Shown here: in pieces, positions 16,244-24,613 of the stretch
How the letters are laid out: the number at the start of each line of letters is the position of its first letter
How positions within the stretch are numbered: position 1 is the stretch's first letter
Assembly: GCF_030412915.1 (NCBI RefSeq)
Contig: NZ_JAUHJR010000001.1
Location: forward strand, 310,001-374,000
DNA: 64,000 nucleotides
Direction: 5' to 3'
Source of the DNA: Nocardioides abyssi
GTDB lineage: Bacteria; Actinomycetota; Actinomycetes; Propionibacteriales; Nocardioidaceae
Program-made: the position numbers and the translations under genes
The notes under the pieces: model-generated
The model's input: the letters and a program-made list of their open reading frames with translations, nothing else
The model's database searches: none
Told to the model about the DNA's origin: nothing

Positions 16244-17548
16244 TCAGGGGCGGTAGCGGACCTGGATCCCGTTGGCGACCTGTCGCAGGTGCCCGTCGGA
16301 GGGGGTGTTGACGACGCCGAGCCGGCCGTCGCCGCCCCGGGTGAGCATCGTCGTGGAGCCGCCACCGTCGAGGTTGAGCGCCTCGTCGGCACCGAGGTCG
16401 ATCATCGTCGCGGCCAGCTCGACCATCGTCGCGCCGCGGCTCCAGGTCTTACGGCCGTCGACGACGAGCACCAGCACCTCGCCGGTGTCGCGGTCGACGC
16501 CGATGGCGGTGCGCGGGTGCATCACCCGGTCGTCGACGACCTCGACGACGCCGTCGCGCACCAGCACCTTGTTGCCGCTGATCGCCATCCGCGGCCCACC
16601 CTGCAGCCACCACTTCACGTCCAGGCGGGCGCCCTTGCGCAGCTGGGCCAGCGCCTTCGCCCCGGGGCCGCGGCCGACGAGGAGGACGCCGTTGATCTTC
16701 GTGCCGCTGGTGAGCCTGGCCCGGGTCCGGACGACCTTGCCGCCGCGGACGAGCACCATCCGCACCTGCTTGCGCTGCCCGCTGGTGACCCGGTAGCCCG
16801 ACGTCGTGCCCCACGCCGCGGTGTAGATGCCGATGCCGCCGGGCTCGACGAACGGCGAGTTGAGGTTGGTGATCCGCATCCCCGGCCGCTGCTTCACCGA
16901 CGCCCGCAGCGGCACCTCGCCGATGTCGGGCCGGCCCTGCTTGTCGATCGAGAACGACGAGGTCCACCCCGAGGCGCGTCCGTGCAGCACGCCGCGCTCC
17001 ACGTCGCGGCCCGTCCCGAGCGGGGCGCCGGTGTCGCCGATGTCGAAGAAGTCGCCGTTGACGCCGGCGACCGTGCCGGGACCGGAGTACGCCGCCGACA
17101 GCAGCGTCGGCAGGGTGGCCGTGCCCGAGACCCTCCGGGCGCCCGCGTAGTCGAGCGAGACCCCGGGGACCGACGGGTCGACGGTCAGCAGCGAGAACCG
17201 CTGCGGCCCGCGAGCGTCGGCCTCGTCCCACCGGGTCAGGGTCACCCCCGGCGCGACCACCGACCGGGTCGGGTCGGTGCGCGAGGGCGGCAGCCCGGCG
17301 AGCAGCCGCGGCACGACCGGCGCCCGCCAGCCGGGCTGGCCGTCGGAGGTGTGCTGCGGGCCGCGCTCGGCCCGCAGGTCCGGCCTGCGCGACGGCGTAC
17401 CCCCCGACGTACCCGTCTTGCTGGTCGCGGCGGACGGCGAGGCAGAGATCGACGGCGTGGACGTGCCGGGGGCCCCGGTCGCGCCCGTGGTGAGGAGGGT
17501 GAGGGCACAGACGAGGGCGCCGGCGGTCAGGGGGAGTCGGGCGCGCAC
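16244..17548 (-). CDS. Phosphodiester glycosidase family (NAGPA domain) exported protein
   Basis: A 434-residue secreted protein with a signal peptide (residues 1-26, ending TTGATGA) and a Ser/Thr-rich linker. The NAGPA domain occupies about residues 130-434: VAGVNGDFFDIGDTGAP, HPRTAIGVDRDTGEVLVLV, GADEALNLDGGGSTTM and NTPSDGHLRQVANGIQVRY. The name comes from the eukaryotic enzyme that uncovers mannose-6-phosphate; bacterial members act on cell-surface or exopolysaccharide phosphodiesters or O-GlcNAc-like bonds, substrate unknown here. GTG 17548 is preceded by TAACCT at a 7-base gap. Confidence 0.88.
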   Translation of the reverse strand: MRARLPLTAGALVCALTLLTTGATGAPGTSTPSISASPSAATSKTGTSGGTPSRRPDLRAERGPQHTSDGQPGWRAPVVPRLLAGLPPSRTDPTRSVVAPGVTLTRWDEADARGPQRFSLLTVDPSVPGVSLDYAGARRVSGTATLPTLLSAAYSGPGTVAGVNGDFFDIGDTGAPLGTGRDVERGVLHGRASGWTSSFSIDKQGRPDIGEVPLRASVKQRPGMRITNLNSPFVEPGGIGIYTAAWGTTSGYRVTSGQRKQVRMVLVRGGKVVRTRARLTSGTKINGVLLVGRGPGAKALAQLRKGARLDVKWWLQGGPRMAISGNKVLVRDGVVEVVDDRVMHPRTAIGVDRDTGEVLVLVVDGRKTWSRGATMVELAATMIDLGADEALNLDGGGSTTMLTRGGDGRLGVVNTPSDGHLRQVANGIQVRYRP

Positions 17549-17555
17549 CCGCGCA

Positions 17556-17561
17556 AGGTTA
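17556..17561 (-). promoter_or_regulatory. -10-like TAACCT hexamer for the NAGPA gene
   Basis: TAACCT on the minus strand ends 7 bases before GTG 17548, with no Shine-Dalgarno. Confidence 0.45.
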
Positions 17562-17567
17562 AGCCGA

Positions 17568-19160
17568 TCACCGACCCACGACGGGGAGATGGACGACCGT
17601 GTCCTCGATCGTGACCACGCCCGGCAGGCGCGAGCCCATGAGCAGGAAGGTGTCGGAGATGGGGGTGACCATGAGGTAGAGGTGCTGCCCCTTCGGCACG
17701 TCGACGGCCACCGACGGCAGCGCGACGCGGCGCTTCTCGCCGAGCACCGGGGTGGGCTCGTTGATCGGCAGCACGTTGTTCTGCACCAGGCGGGCGTCGA
17801 GCGGCGTGCGGCCGACGGCCAGGCCGTAGAAGGCGCGGTTCTGCAGGCCGAGGGCGGTCAGCCTGCCCGTGAGGTACGGCGTGCCGGCGACGCGGATCGG
17901 CCCGGCGGCGACCGGGTAGGACAGCGGGGTGCCGACGCCCTCGAGGGTGGCGACGGTGCCGATCTTCTTCGCCGTGTTGGCCTGCGGGGTGGCGATCGTG
18001 GTGCAGCGGTCGCCCGGCGTGGCCAGGTGCATCTTGCCGAAGCCGCGCAGGCCGGTGCGCCGGCCGCGGAGGACCTGGTCGAAGAAGCGGATGTTGAGCT
18101 TCTCGAAGTCGCCGCCCGCCAGCTTGCGGCTGCACGGGTCGGTGTCGGCGGTGGTGCCGGCCGGCAGGATCGCGGGGAGCACGTGGCCGCCGTTGTAGGC
18201 GACGAAGATGCTCTGGCGGCGGGCCTTCGCGGTCATCGCCCGCTTCCAGTTGCGGAAGCCCTGCTCGAGCGGGAAGAGGCCGTCGGTCGTGCCCTGCCCG
18301 AGCAGCATGGGGATGTCGAGGCGGCGGCCGTGCTCGACGTGCCACTTGGGCCCGTTCTTGCGGAAGAAGCTGACCATGTCCTCGGTGCCGGGGATCGAGC
18401 CGTCGGGCCACACACCGAGCGCGGCGCCCTCGAGGAGCGCCTTGTAGACGTTGACGGGCAGCGCGTCGCTGATCAGCGAGGCGGCGCTGAGCGCCAGCGC
18501 CCACTCGGTGCGCACGACGCCGCTGGGCGCGAGGCTCTGGCTCAGGTCGTGCCAGGTGATCTGCGGGGAGAGCGCGTCGAAGACGGGCTTGCCCTTGAGA
18601 CGAAGCAGCTCGAAGGCGCCGACGTACTGGTACCCGCCGCCGTAGCTGCCGCCGATGGCGCCCATCCGCGGGTCGCCGGGGCCGTCCTGCTGCACCCAGG
18701 GCAGGCCGGCGACGACCTTCACGAGCCCGCGGACGTCGCGGCCCTCGAGGGTCGGGTCCTCGACGTGGGCGTGGCCCCCGGAGGTGCCGAACCCGCGCTG
18801 GTCGAAGGAGAGCACGCCGTACCCCGCGTCGAGCCAGGCCTGGATCTCGGGCTGTTCCGCGCGCTTCCCGCCCCAGCCGTGGCTGTGCATGATCATCGGC
18901 ACCGGGCGCTTCTTGGTGGCTGCCCTCGGCTTGAAGACCGTGTAGCAGATGTCGACCTTCGCGGTCGCGCCCGGCTCGGGCACGCTCGTGATGCAGGCGT
19001 CGCGCGTGGTCACCGCGGCCCGTGCGACGGTGTCACCGAGGCCGCTGGCGGCACTGCCGCTGGCGGCCTGCCGGTCGGCGGCCGGGCTGCTCGGGGCGGC
19101 GGCCAGCCCGCCGGCGAGGAGCGCGAGGGTGGCGGTGAGCGTGGCGGCGGTGCGGCGCAT
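17568..19160 (-). CDS. Secreted S15/CocE-like alpha/beta hydrolase
   Basis: A 530-residue exported hydrolase. ATG 19160 begins a Sec signal (MRRTAATLTATLALLAGGLAAAP); the longer frame from GTG 19199 would bury it. The catalytic core shows PMIMHSHGWGGKR, DQRGFGTSGG, the nucleophile elbow GAIGGSYGGGYQ, GQGTTDGLFPLEQG (acid region) and YNGGHVLP (His). A C-terminal beta-sandwich follows, ending VVHLPVVGR. The X-Pro dipeptidyl-peptidase/CocE superfamily covers peptidases and esterases, so the substrate is open. Confidence 0.85.
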   Translation of the reverse strand: MRRTAATLTATLALLAGGLAAAPSSPAADRQAASGSAASGLGDTVARAAVTTRDACITSVPEPGATAKVDICYTVFKPRAATKKRPVPMIMHSHGWGGKRAEQPEIQAWLDAGYGVLSFDQRGFGTSGGHAHVEDPTLEGRDVRGLVKVVAGLPWVQQDGPGDPRMGAIGGSYGGGYQYVGAFELLRLKGKPVFDALSPQITWHDLSQSLAPSGVVRTEWALALSAASLISDALPVNVYKALLEGAALGVWPDGSIPGTEDMVSFFRKNGPKWHVEHGRRLDIPMLLGQGTTDGLFPLEQGFRNWKRAMTAKARRQSIFVAYNGGHVLPAILPAGTTADTDPCSRKLAGGDFEKLNIRFFDQVLRGRRTGLRGFGKMHLATPGDRCTTIATPQANTAKKIGTVATLEGVGTPLSYPVAAGPIRVAGTPYLTGRLTALGLQNRAFYGLAVGRTPLDARLVQNNVLPINEPTPVLGEKRRVALPSVAVDVPKGQHLYLMVTPISDTFLLMGSRLPGVVTIEDTVVHLPVVGR

Positions 19161-19262
19161 GAGGTCCCTGTCGGTTCGGTGCCTGGCGGTCGACGGCACG
19201 TGTTACCCACCGGTAGAACGCGCGAGCGAGGCGCGGGTCACGCCCTCAGCGGGATCCCCGTT

Positions 19263-19292
19263 GACGCGTGTCAGCCGGACGCGTGTCAGCCG
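19263..19292. repeat. Perfect 15-base tandem duplication
   Basis: GACGCGTGTCAGCCG occurs twice in a row (19263-19277 and 19278-19292). The stop codon of the metzincin gene lies in the second copy. Confidence 0.8.
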
Positions 19293-20038
19293 CAGGGCGC
19301 CGCACCCAGCAGGGCGAGCCCCTGCCGGTCGCCGGGGCCGAACGACGTCCGCCCGATGTTGTCGGCGTGCATCAGCTCGGCGCGGCTGTCGACGTGCCCG
19401 AGGCCGACGACGTGGCCCAGCTCGTGGTCGAGGATCGCCGCCTGCAGCGCGAGGGCGCGCGGGTCGCCGCCGGGGGAGAGGTCGGTGAAGACGTCGGTGT
19501 CGAGCACGACCATGCCGGTGCTGTAGCGCCAGTGCCCCGGGGTCTCGAGGTACGCCGCCCCGCCGACGCCGGCGACGTCGCCCGCGAGGTCGGCGACCTC
19601 TTCCTCGTCGGCGAAGCCGATCAGCACCGGTGCGGACCGGCCCAGCGCGCCGATGCGGTCGGTGAAGTTGCGGTCGTCGGTCTCCCCGCCGAAGGCGAAC
19701 CGGAAGCCGGTCGCCGCCGACACGGTCGCCACGCTGCGCTCGACCAGGGTGGGCCAGTGCGCCGGCGCGCCGGCCGGGTTGACGACGTACTCGATGTCGC
19801 GGCAGGGGTTCCAGCTCACCGGCTCGTCGGAGTCGGGCTGGGTCGCGGCGAAGCGGTACGCGCCGCCGCCCTCCGGCACGGCGACCGCGGCGGCCCGGCG
19901 CTGCTCGGTGCCGAGCAGTGCCCGCAGCCGGTCGCCGCTGCCGCCCGGGTCGCGCAGCACCACCAGGCCGAGGAGCACGAGCACGACCAGCACGCCCGGG
20001 AGGACCGGGCCGTGCCGGCGGGGCTCGCGGTGGTCCAC
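19286..20038 (-). CDS. Membrane-anchored metzincin-type zinc metalloprotease
   Basis: A 250-residue protein with one N-terminal membrane segment (VLPGVLVVLVLLGLVVL) and an extracytoplasmic protease domain. Zinc site HELGHVVGLGH is at residues 205-215 (HExxHxxGxxH), with a Met-turn candidate LMHAD (M223), the order seen in matrixin-like metzincins. GTG 20038 is the likely start; AGGAGG lies only 2 bases before it, so a slightly different start is possible. The divergent methyltransferase begins 63 bases away. Substrate unknown. Confidence 0.82.
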   Translation of the reverse strand: MDHREPRRHGPVLPGVLVVLVLLGLVVLRDPGGSGDRLRALLGTEQRRAAAVAVPEGGGAYRFAATQPDSDEPVSWNPCRDIEYVVNPAGAPAHWPTLVERSVATVSAATGFRFAFGGETDDRNFTDRIGALGRSAPVLIGFADEEEVADLAGDVAGVGGAAYLETPGHWRYSTGMVVLDTDVFTDLSPGGDPRALALQAAILDHELGHVVGLGHVDSRAELMHADNIGRTSFGPGDRQGLALLGAAPCG

Positions 20039-20088
20039 GACCTCCTGGTGACCCGCGGCACGTCCCGCCAATCCCGCCCGGACGGCCC

Positions 20089-20094
20089 TAGGGT
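20089..20094 (+). promoter_or_regulatory. -10-like TAGGGT hexamer for the methyltransferase
   Basis: TAGGGT ends 7 bases before GTG 20102; no Shine-Dalgarno is present. Confidence 0.45.
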
Positions 20095-20101
20095 CGGCGG
20101 C

Positions 20102-21298
20102 GTGCGGCCGTGGAACACCTTCGTCGAGGGCGACAACCTCGACGTGCTCCGCGCGATGGCGGCCGCCGGCGAGCAGGTCGACGTGGTGTGCACCGACCCG
20201 CCGTACAACACCGGCCACGAGTTCACCTACCGCGACGACTTCCGCGGCGACGTGCGTGGCGCCGGCCGGGCAGCGGGGCGGCACGAGGCCTGGGCGGCGA
20301 TGGTGCGCCCGCGGCTCGAGGGCTGCCGCGACCTGCTGCGGGAGACCGGCGCGCTCTTCGTCAGCATCGACGACAACGAGGCGGCGCGCCTGCGGCTGCT
20401 GCTCGACGAGGTGATGGGCGAGCAGAACTTCCTGGCCCAGGTGGTCGTCAACCTCAACCCCAAGGGCCGCCAGCTCGGCCGGGGGTTCGCGACCAGCCAC
20501 GAGTACCTCCTCGTCTACGCCCGCGACGCCCGCCGCACCGTGCTCGACGCGAGCAGCGCCGAGACGGTGGTGGCCGCGGACTTCCCGCTCGTCGACGCCG
20601 AGTCCGGGCGGCGCTACCGCCAGCTGCCGCTGCGCAACACCAACAAGAAGTTCAACCCGGTCAGCGCGCCCACCCTGCACTTCCCGGTGTGGGGCGACCC
20701 GGGCACCGGCCGGGTGGCCACGACCCCGTTCGCCGGCGCGGTCGAGGTGGTGCCGGTCTTCGGCGACGGCCGGCCGGCGGTGTGGCGGTGGAGCCGGCCG
20801 CTGATGGAGGAGCGCCCCGACGACCTGGTGTGCCGGGTGGTGCAGGGCCGCCGCGGGGAGCGGGTCGACGTCTTCCAGCGCGACTGGCTCGAGCGCGACG
20901 GCGGCCGCCGCAAGAAGCTGCGGACCATCTGGCTGGCCGAGGAGGTCGGCTCGACCGACACCGCGGTCGCCGAGCTCAAGGAGCTCGTCGGCCACGTCTT
21001 CGAGTCGCCCAAGCCCACCGGGTTGGTACGCCGCGTGCTCGGCACGATGCCTCCCGACGCGGTCGTCCTGGACCCGTTCGCCGGCAGCGGCACCACCGGC
21101 CACGCGGTCGCGCTGGCCAACCTCGCCGACGGCGGCACCCGCCGCTGCGTCTCGGTCAACTGCGCCGAGCCCACCCGGCCGGGCTCCAACGCCCACGCGG
21201 CCGGCCTGCGCACGGTCGCCGACATCACCCGGGCGCGGCTGCGCGCGGTCGACCGGCTGCTCGGCGGCGGGCTCGACGAGCGGGTCGGCTGGGGCTGA
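20102..21298 (+). CDS. Site-specific DNA-methyltransferase (adenine, beta class)
   Basis: A 398-residue amino-methyltransferase. Catalytic motif IV, TDPPYNTG (D32-Y35), comes before the SAM-binding motif I, DPFAGSGTTG (324-333), the beta-class order shared with type III Mod subunits. The central target-recognition region (about 100-300) includes QVVVNLNPKGRQLGRGFATSHEY, typical of Mod-like enzymes, but the protein is shorter than a full Mod. Predicted to make N6-methyladenine (DPPY). No restriction gene is on either side: upstream is a protease gene, downstream a convergent acyltransferase. Confidence 0.88.
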   Translation: MRPWNTFVEGDNLDVLRAMAAAGEQVDVVCTDPPYNTGHEFTYRDDFRGDVRGAGRAAGRHEAWAAMVRPRLEGCRDLLRETGALFVSIDDNEAARLRLLLDEVMGEQNFLAQVVVNLNPKGRQLGRGFATSHEYLLVYARDARRTVLDASSAETVVAADFPLVDAESGRRYRQLPLRNTNKKFNPVSAPTLHFPVWGDPGTGRVATTPFAGAVEVVPVFGDGRPAVWRWSRPLMEERPDDLVCRVVQGRRGERVDVFQRDWLERDGGRRKKLRTIWLAEEVGSTDTAVAELKELVGHVFESPKPTGLVRRVLGTMPPDAVVLDPFAGSGTTGHAVALANLADGGTRRCVSVNCAEPTRPGSNAHAAGLRTVADITRARLRAVDRLLGGGLDERVGWG

Positions 21299-21310
21299 GA
21301 CCCCGACGGG

Positions 21311-22720
21311 TCAGGCGACGCCTGCGGCCTTCTCCAGCGCCGCGACCTCGTCGTCGAGGTGGACGAGCAGCCGCTGGAGGTGCGGGACGGTGCGGCGACA
21401 GCCGGTCAGGCCGAACGCCAGCTTGTCGTCGTACGACGTGCACGTGATGTTGAGCGCCATGCCGTCGATGGGGATCGACACCGGGTAGGTGCCGTCGAGG
21501 CGCGCGCCGTTCCAGTAGCGCGTCGAGCGCGGGCCGGGGACGTTGCTGATGATGACGTTGTACGGCGGCCGCACCAGCCCCTGCATCCGCAGCAGCGGGG
21601 TGATGATCGCCGGCGCCTGGCCGAGCGCGCTCATCGCCACGATCTGCATCGGCGTCATCGACGACAGCGCCTCCTTGCCGTCGCGCATCGAGTCGTGGAT
21701 CAGGTCGAGCCGGCGCGCGGGGTCCTCGTGGTTGGTCGCCAGCTGCACCATGACCGCGCCGATGGCGTTGCCGCCGTCGCTGCTCGCGACGTGGGACTGC
21801 TTGGCGTTGAGGCCGACCGGCACCATCGCGACCAGCGAGGAGTCCGGCAGCGCGTCGAGCTCGAGCAGGTAGCTGCGCAGCGCGCCGGCGCACATGGCCA
21901 GCACGACGTCGTTCAGCGTGGTGCCGGTCGCCCGGCCGACCGCGCGCAGCCGCTCGACCGGCCAGTCCTGCGCGGCGAAGCGCCGCGAACCGGTGATCCG
22001 CTGGTTGAAGATCGTCCGCGGGGCGTAGAGCGACAGTGCGGAGGTCTCGTTGCGCAGCCCCTTGGACAGGGTGCGGACGACCGCGCCGGGCAGCCCGGCG
22101 GCCTCGGCGGTGATGCCGAGCGCGCTGCGCAGGGCCTGCACCGGCACCTCGGCGAGGTCGATCGAGCCACGGTCGCGGCTGCGCGGCGTCGCGCCCTCGC
22201 GGGGGTTGGCGTCCCAGGGCGCCCGCATCCCGCGCTCCTCGGGGTCCTCGCTGAGCACGCTCTGCAGCAGCCGCATGGCGGAGACGCCGTCGACCAGCGA
22301 GTGGTGGACCTTCGTGTAGAGCGCGACCCGGTCGTCGTCGAGCCCCTCGATGACGTGCGCCTCCCACAGCGGGCGCTCGCGGGCGAGCCGGGTGCCGTGG
22401 AGCCGGCCGACGAGGTCCAGCAGCTCGCGGATGCGGCCGGGACGGGGCAGGGCGCTGTGCCGGACGTGGTGGTCGACGTCGAACTGCTCGTCCTGCTTCC
22501 AGACCAGCTGGCCCGCGGTGCGCACCGAGCGGTGCGGCCGCTTGAGGAACAGCGGCGACATCTCGCTGACGTCGCGCATGCACTCGTACATCTCGCGGGT
22601 GTAGTCCGGACCGGCGCCCGCGGGGTTCTCGAACAGCTGCAGCCCACCCACGTGCATCGGCATGCTGCGGCTCTCGATCATGAGGAAGGCCAGCGACGTG
22701 GGGTCGATCGGAGTGACCAC
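21311..22720 (-). CDS. Wax ester synthase / diacylglycerol acyltransferase (WS/DGAT)
   Basis: A 469-residue acyltransferase with the active-site motif HHSLVDG at residues 139-145 (HHxxxDG), N-terminal PIDPTSLAFLMIESRSMPMHVG, the NDVVLAMCAGALRSYL segment, and NVIISNVPGPRS. It transfers fatty acyl-CoA to alcohols or diacylglycerol, making storage lipid. GTG 22720 is preferred since family members begin just before the SPxDxxFL-like motif; the longer frame adds Arg/Pro-rich sequence. Actinobacteria often carry several copies. Confidence 0.92.
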   Translation of the reverse strand: MVTPIDPTSLAFLMIESRSMPMHVGGLQLFENPAGAGPDYTREMYECMRDVSEMSPLFLKRPHRSVRTAGQLVWKQDEQFDVDHHVRHSALPRPGRIRELLDLVGRLHGTRLARERPLWEAHVIEGLDDDRVALYTKVHHSLVDGVSAMRLLQSVLSEDPEERGMRAPWDANPREGATPRSRDRGSIDLAEVPVQALRSALGITAEAAGLPGAVVRTLSKGLRNETSALSLYAPRTIFNQRITGSRRFAAQDWPVERLRAVGRATGTTLNDVVLAMCAGALRSYLLELDALPDSSLVAMVPVGLNAKQSHVASSDGGNAIGAVMVQLATNHEDPARRLDLIHDSMRDGKEALSSMTPMQIVAMSALGQAPAIITPLLRMQGLVRPPYNVIISNVPGPRSTRYWNGARLDGTYPVSIPIDGMALNITCTSYDDKLAFGLTGCRRTVPHLQRLLVHLDDEVAALEKAAGVA

Positions 22721-22953
22721 GGAGGGCGCCTTTCGGGGCGTCGGGGGTGCCGGCCGCGCGGCACGGCGGTCGAGTGGGCCCGAGTGTGGCTCGCGGTGAC
22801 CGCTGCCACAAGGGCGGGGTACGCCGCCGCGCACCTGCGCCCGCACCCGCCCGGGCCCACCTCGCGTCCACAGGTGCGCCCTCGCGCGCCGTCGTCCACC
22901 GGTGGCCGTCGCGCGGCCCTCGACCGTCGCCCCGGCTACCTAGCGTCGTGCCC

Positions 22954-22973
22954 GCACCGGAACTCGCCGGTGC
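22954..22973. repeat. Short inverted repeat upstream of the 22995 gene
   Basis: GCACCGG (22954-22960) and CCGGTGC (22967-22973) form perfect 7-base arms around a 6-base loop, 21 bases before the start codon. It could be a 5' UTR hairpin or an operator. The rest of the 274-base gap from 22721 shows nothing I can name. Confidence 0.4.
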
Positions 22974-22994
22974 GTGGACTCCTCGGGAGCAGAC

Positions 22995-23408
22995 ATGGAC
23001 AAGTGTGGGACGGGCAAGCAGACGGGCAAGCGGGTGGGCGCGGCAGGGATCGGGCTGGCGGGGGTGCTCGCCGGGATCGTGGTCGGCGGGCTCGCCGGCG
23101 GCGCCACGGCGGTGGGTGCGCCGGCGGCCGAGGCCGACCGGGTCGACCAGCTGGGCAAGGCCTACAAGCCGGTGCCGAGCACGATCGTGAGCGTGACCGG
23201 CGACAAGAAGAACGGCTTCGAGATCCGTCGTTACGACGGCAGCGAGCAGTTCCCGCCGACCGACTCCGAGGCGCGGGCGGAGTGCAACGAGTACGACACC
23301 GAGGTGGCGCGGGTGCGCTGCCGCAGCGAGGTGCGCACGTGGTACCGCGACCTGGCCGACATGAAGCGGGCGATCAACTACGCGCGGTCCTCGGCAGCCA
23401 CGCCCTGA
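22995..23408 (+). CDS. Hypothetical membrane-anchored or secreted protein (137 aa)
   Basis: ATG 22995 has CGGGAG 5-10 bases upstream, favouring it over GTG 22974. A Gly/Ala/Val-rich hydrophobic segment (about residues 15-44) is probably an uncleaved anchor or signal. The rest is soluble and charged with two cysteines (ARAECNEYDT, VRCRSE). I recognise no family. It stands alone between the acyltransferase and the FUSC gene. Confidence 0.7.
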   Translation: MDKCGTGKQTGKRVGAAGIGLAGVLAGIVVGGLAGGATAVGAPAAEADRVDQLGKAYKPVPSTIVSVTGDKKNGFEIRRYDGSEQFPPTDSEARAECNEYDTEVARVRCRSEVRTWYRDLADMKRAINYARSSAATP

Positions 23409-23471
23409 CCCCGGCGTCCGCGGGCGGCCGGCCGTCGGCGGGGGTGGGTCGGCTCTGGCACGATCAGCGGC

Positions 23472-24575
23472 ATGCGCGAGCCCGGGCCGGTGGACCGAAT
23501 GCGGGCGCGTGGGCGGACCTCGGTCCGGGCGCGCGTCGCCCGGTTGTCGTCGAAGCGCTGGCAGATCGGGCAGTGCGCGGTCGCCGCCGGCGTCGCCTGG
23601 TTCGTCGCGTCCGACCTGCTGGGTCACCCGACCCCGTTCTTCGCCCCCGTCGCCGCCGTCCTGAGCCTCGGCACGTCCTACGGCCAACGGCTCCAGCGCG
23701 TCGGCGAGGTCGCGGTCGGGGTGGCGGTCGGCGTGCTCATCAGCGACCTGCTGACCCTGCAGATCGGCACCGGCGCGTGGCAGCTCGTGCTGGTGGTGAC
23801 GCTGGCGATGTCGACGGCGTTCCTGCTCGACGGCGGGCAGGTGGTGGTCACCCAGGCCGCCGTCCAGTCGATCGTGGTCGCCACGCTGATCCCCGACCCC
23901 GGGGCGGCGCTGGTGCGGTGGACGGACGCCCTCGTGGGTGGTGCCGTGGCCCTGGTGGCCGCCACCGCGGTCCCGTCGGCGCCGCTGCGGAAGCCGCGGG
24001 AGCAGGCGGCGGTGCTGATCCGAAGGATCGCGGGGCTGCTGCGGGCGGCCTCGGAGGTGATGACCGACGGGGCGTCCGAGCGGGGCATCGCGCTGCTCGC
24101 CGACGCCCGGCAGACCGACCAGATGATCCGCGAGCTGCAGGCGGCGGCCGACGAGGGCATGTCGGTGGTGGCGTCCTCGCCCTTCCGGGTGCGGCACCGC
24201 GGCGACGTGCGACGGATGGCCGAGGTGGTCGAGCCGCTGGACCGTGCCCTGCGCAGCACCCGGGTCCTGGTCCGGCAGGTCGCGGTGCTGGCCTACCACC
24301 GGCGTCCAGTGCCGTCGTCCTACGCGCTGCTGGCCCTCGACCTGGCCGACGCCGCGGACGCGGTGGCCGGCGAGCTCGAGGTCGACCGGATGGCCATCGC
24401 GGCCCGGCCGGCGCTGCTCGCGGTCGGCGACGCCTCCGGGCGGGTCGAGCGGGCCGACGAGATGAACGCCGAGGTCGTGCTCGTGCAGCTGAGGTCGGTC
24501 GTGGTCGACCTGCTGCTCATCACCGGCATGGACCAGATGGAGTCGACCAACGCGCTGCCTCCGCCACCGCGATGA
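23472..24575 (+). CDS. FUSC / aromatic acid exporter family protein
   Basis: A 367-residue protein with about five hydrophobic segments in the first half (CAVAAGVAWFVASDLLG, FFAPVAAVLSLGTSYGQR, VGVAVGVLISDLL, VTLAMSTAFLLDGG, ALVGGAVALVAATAVP) and a helical cytoplasmic second half. HPTPFFAPVAAVLSLG and the overall plan match FUSC/DUF939 (ArAE) proteins, associated with efflux of aromatic acids or with envelope functions. It ends 38 bases before the DinB2-like gene on the same strand. Confidence 0.8.
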   Translation: MREPGPVDRMRARGRTSVRARVARLSSKRWQIGQCAVAAGVAWFVASDLLGHPTPFFAPVAAVLSLGTSYGQRLQRVGEVAVGVAVGVLISDLLTLQIGTGAWQLVLVVTLAMSTAFLLDGGQVVVTQAAVQSIVVATLIPDPGAALVRWTDALVGGAVALVAATAVPSAPLRKPREQAAVLIRRIAGLLRAASEVMTDGASERGIALLADARQTDQMIRELQAAADEGMSVVASSPFRVRHRGDVRRMAEVVEPLDRALRSTRVLVRQVAVLAYHRRPVPSSYALLALDLADAADAVAGELEVDRMAIAARPALLAVGDASGRVERADEMNAEVVLVQLRSVVVDLLLITGMDQMESTNALPPPPR

Positions 24576-24613
24576 ACGTCGCCCGATGAACGCCGTCCGG
24601 TGAACGACCCGCG

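Noticed and set aside
20102-21298. A complete type III restriction-modification system
   Set aside because: Only the methyltransferase is present. The neighbouring genes are a metzincin and an acyltransferase.
21225-24299. A 1024-residue minus-strand open frame across the acyltransferase and FUSC genes
   Set aside because: It is out of frame with the WS/DGAT gene and antisense to FUSC; its sequence is compositionally biased and without motifs.
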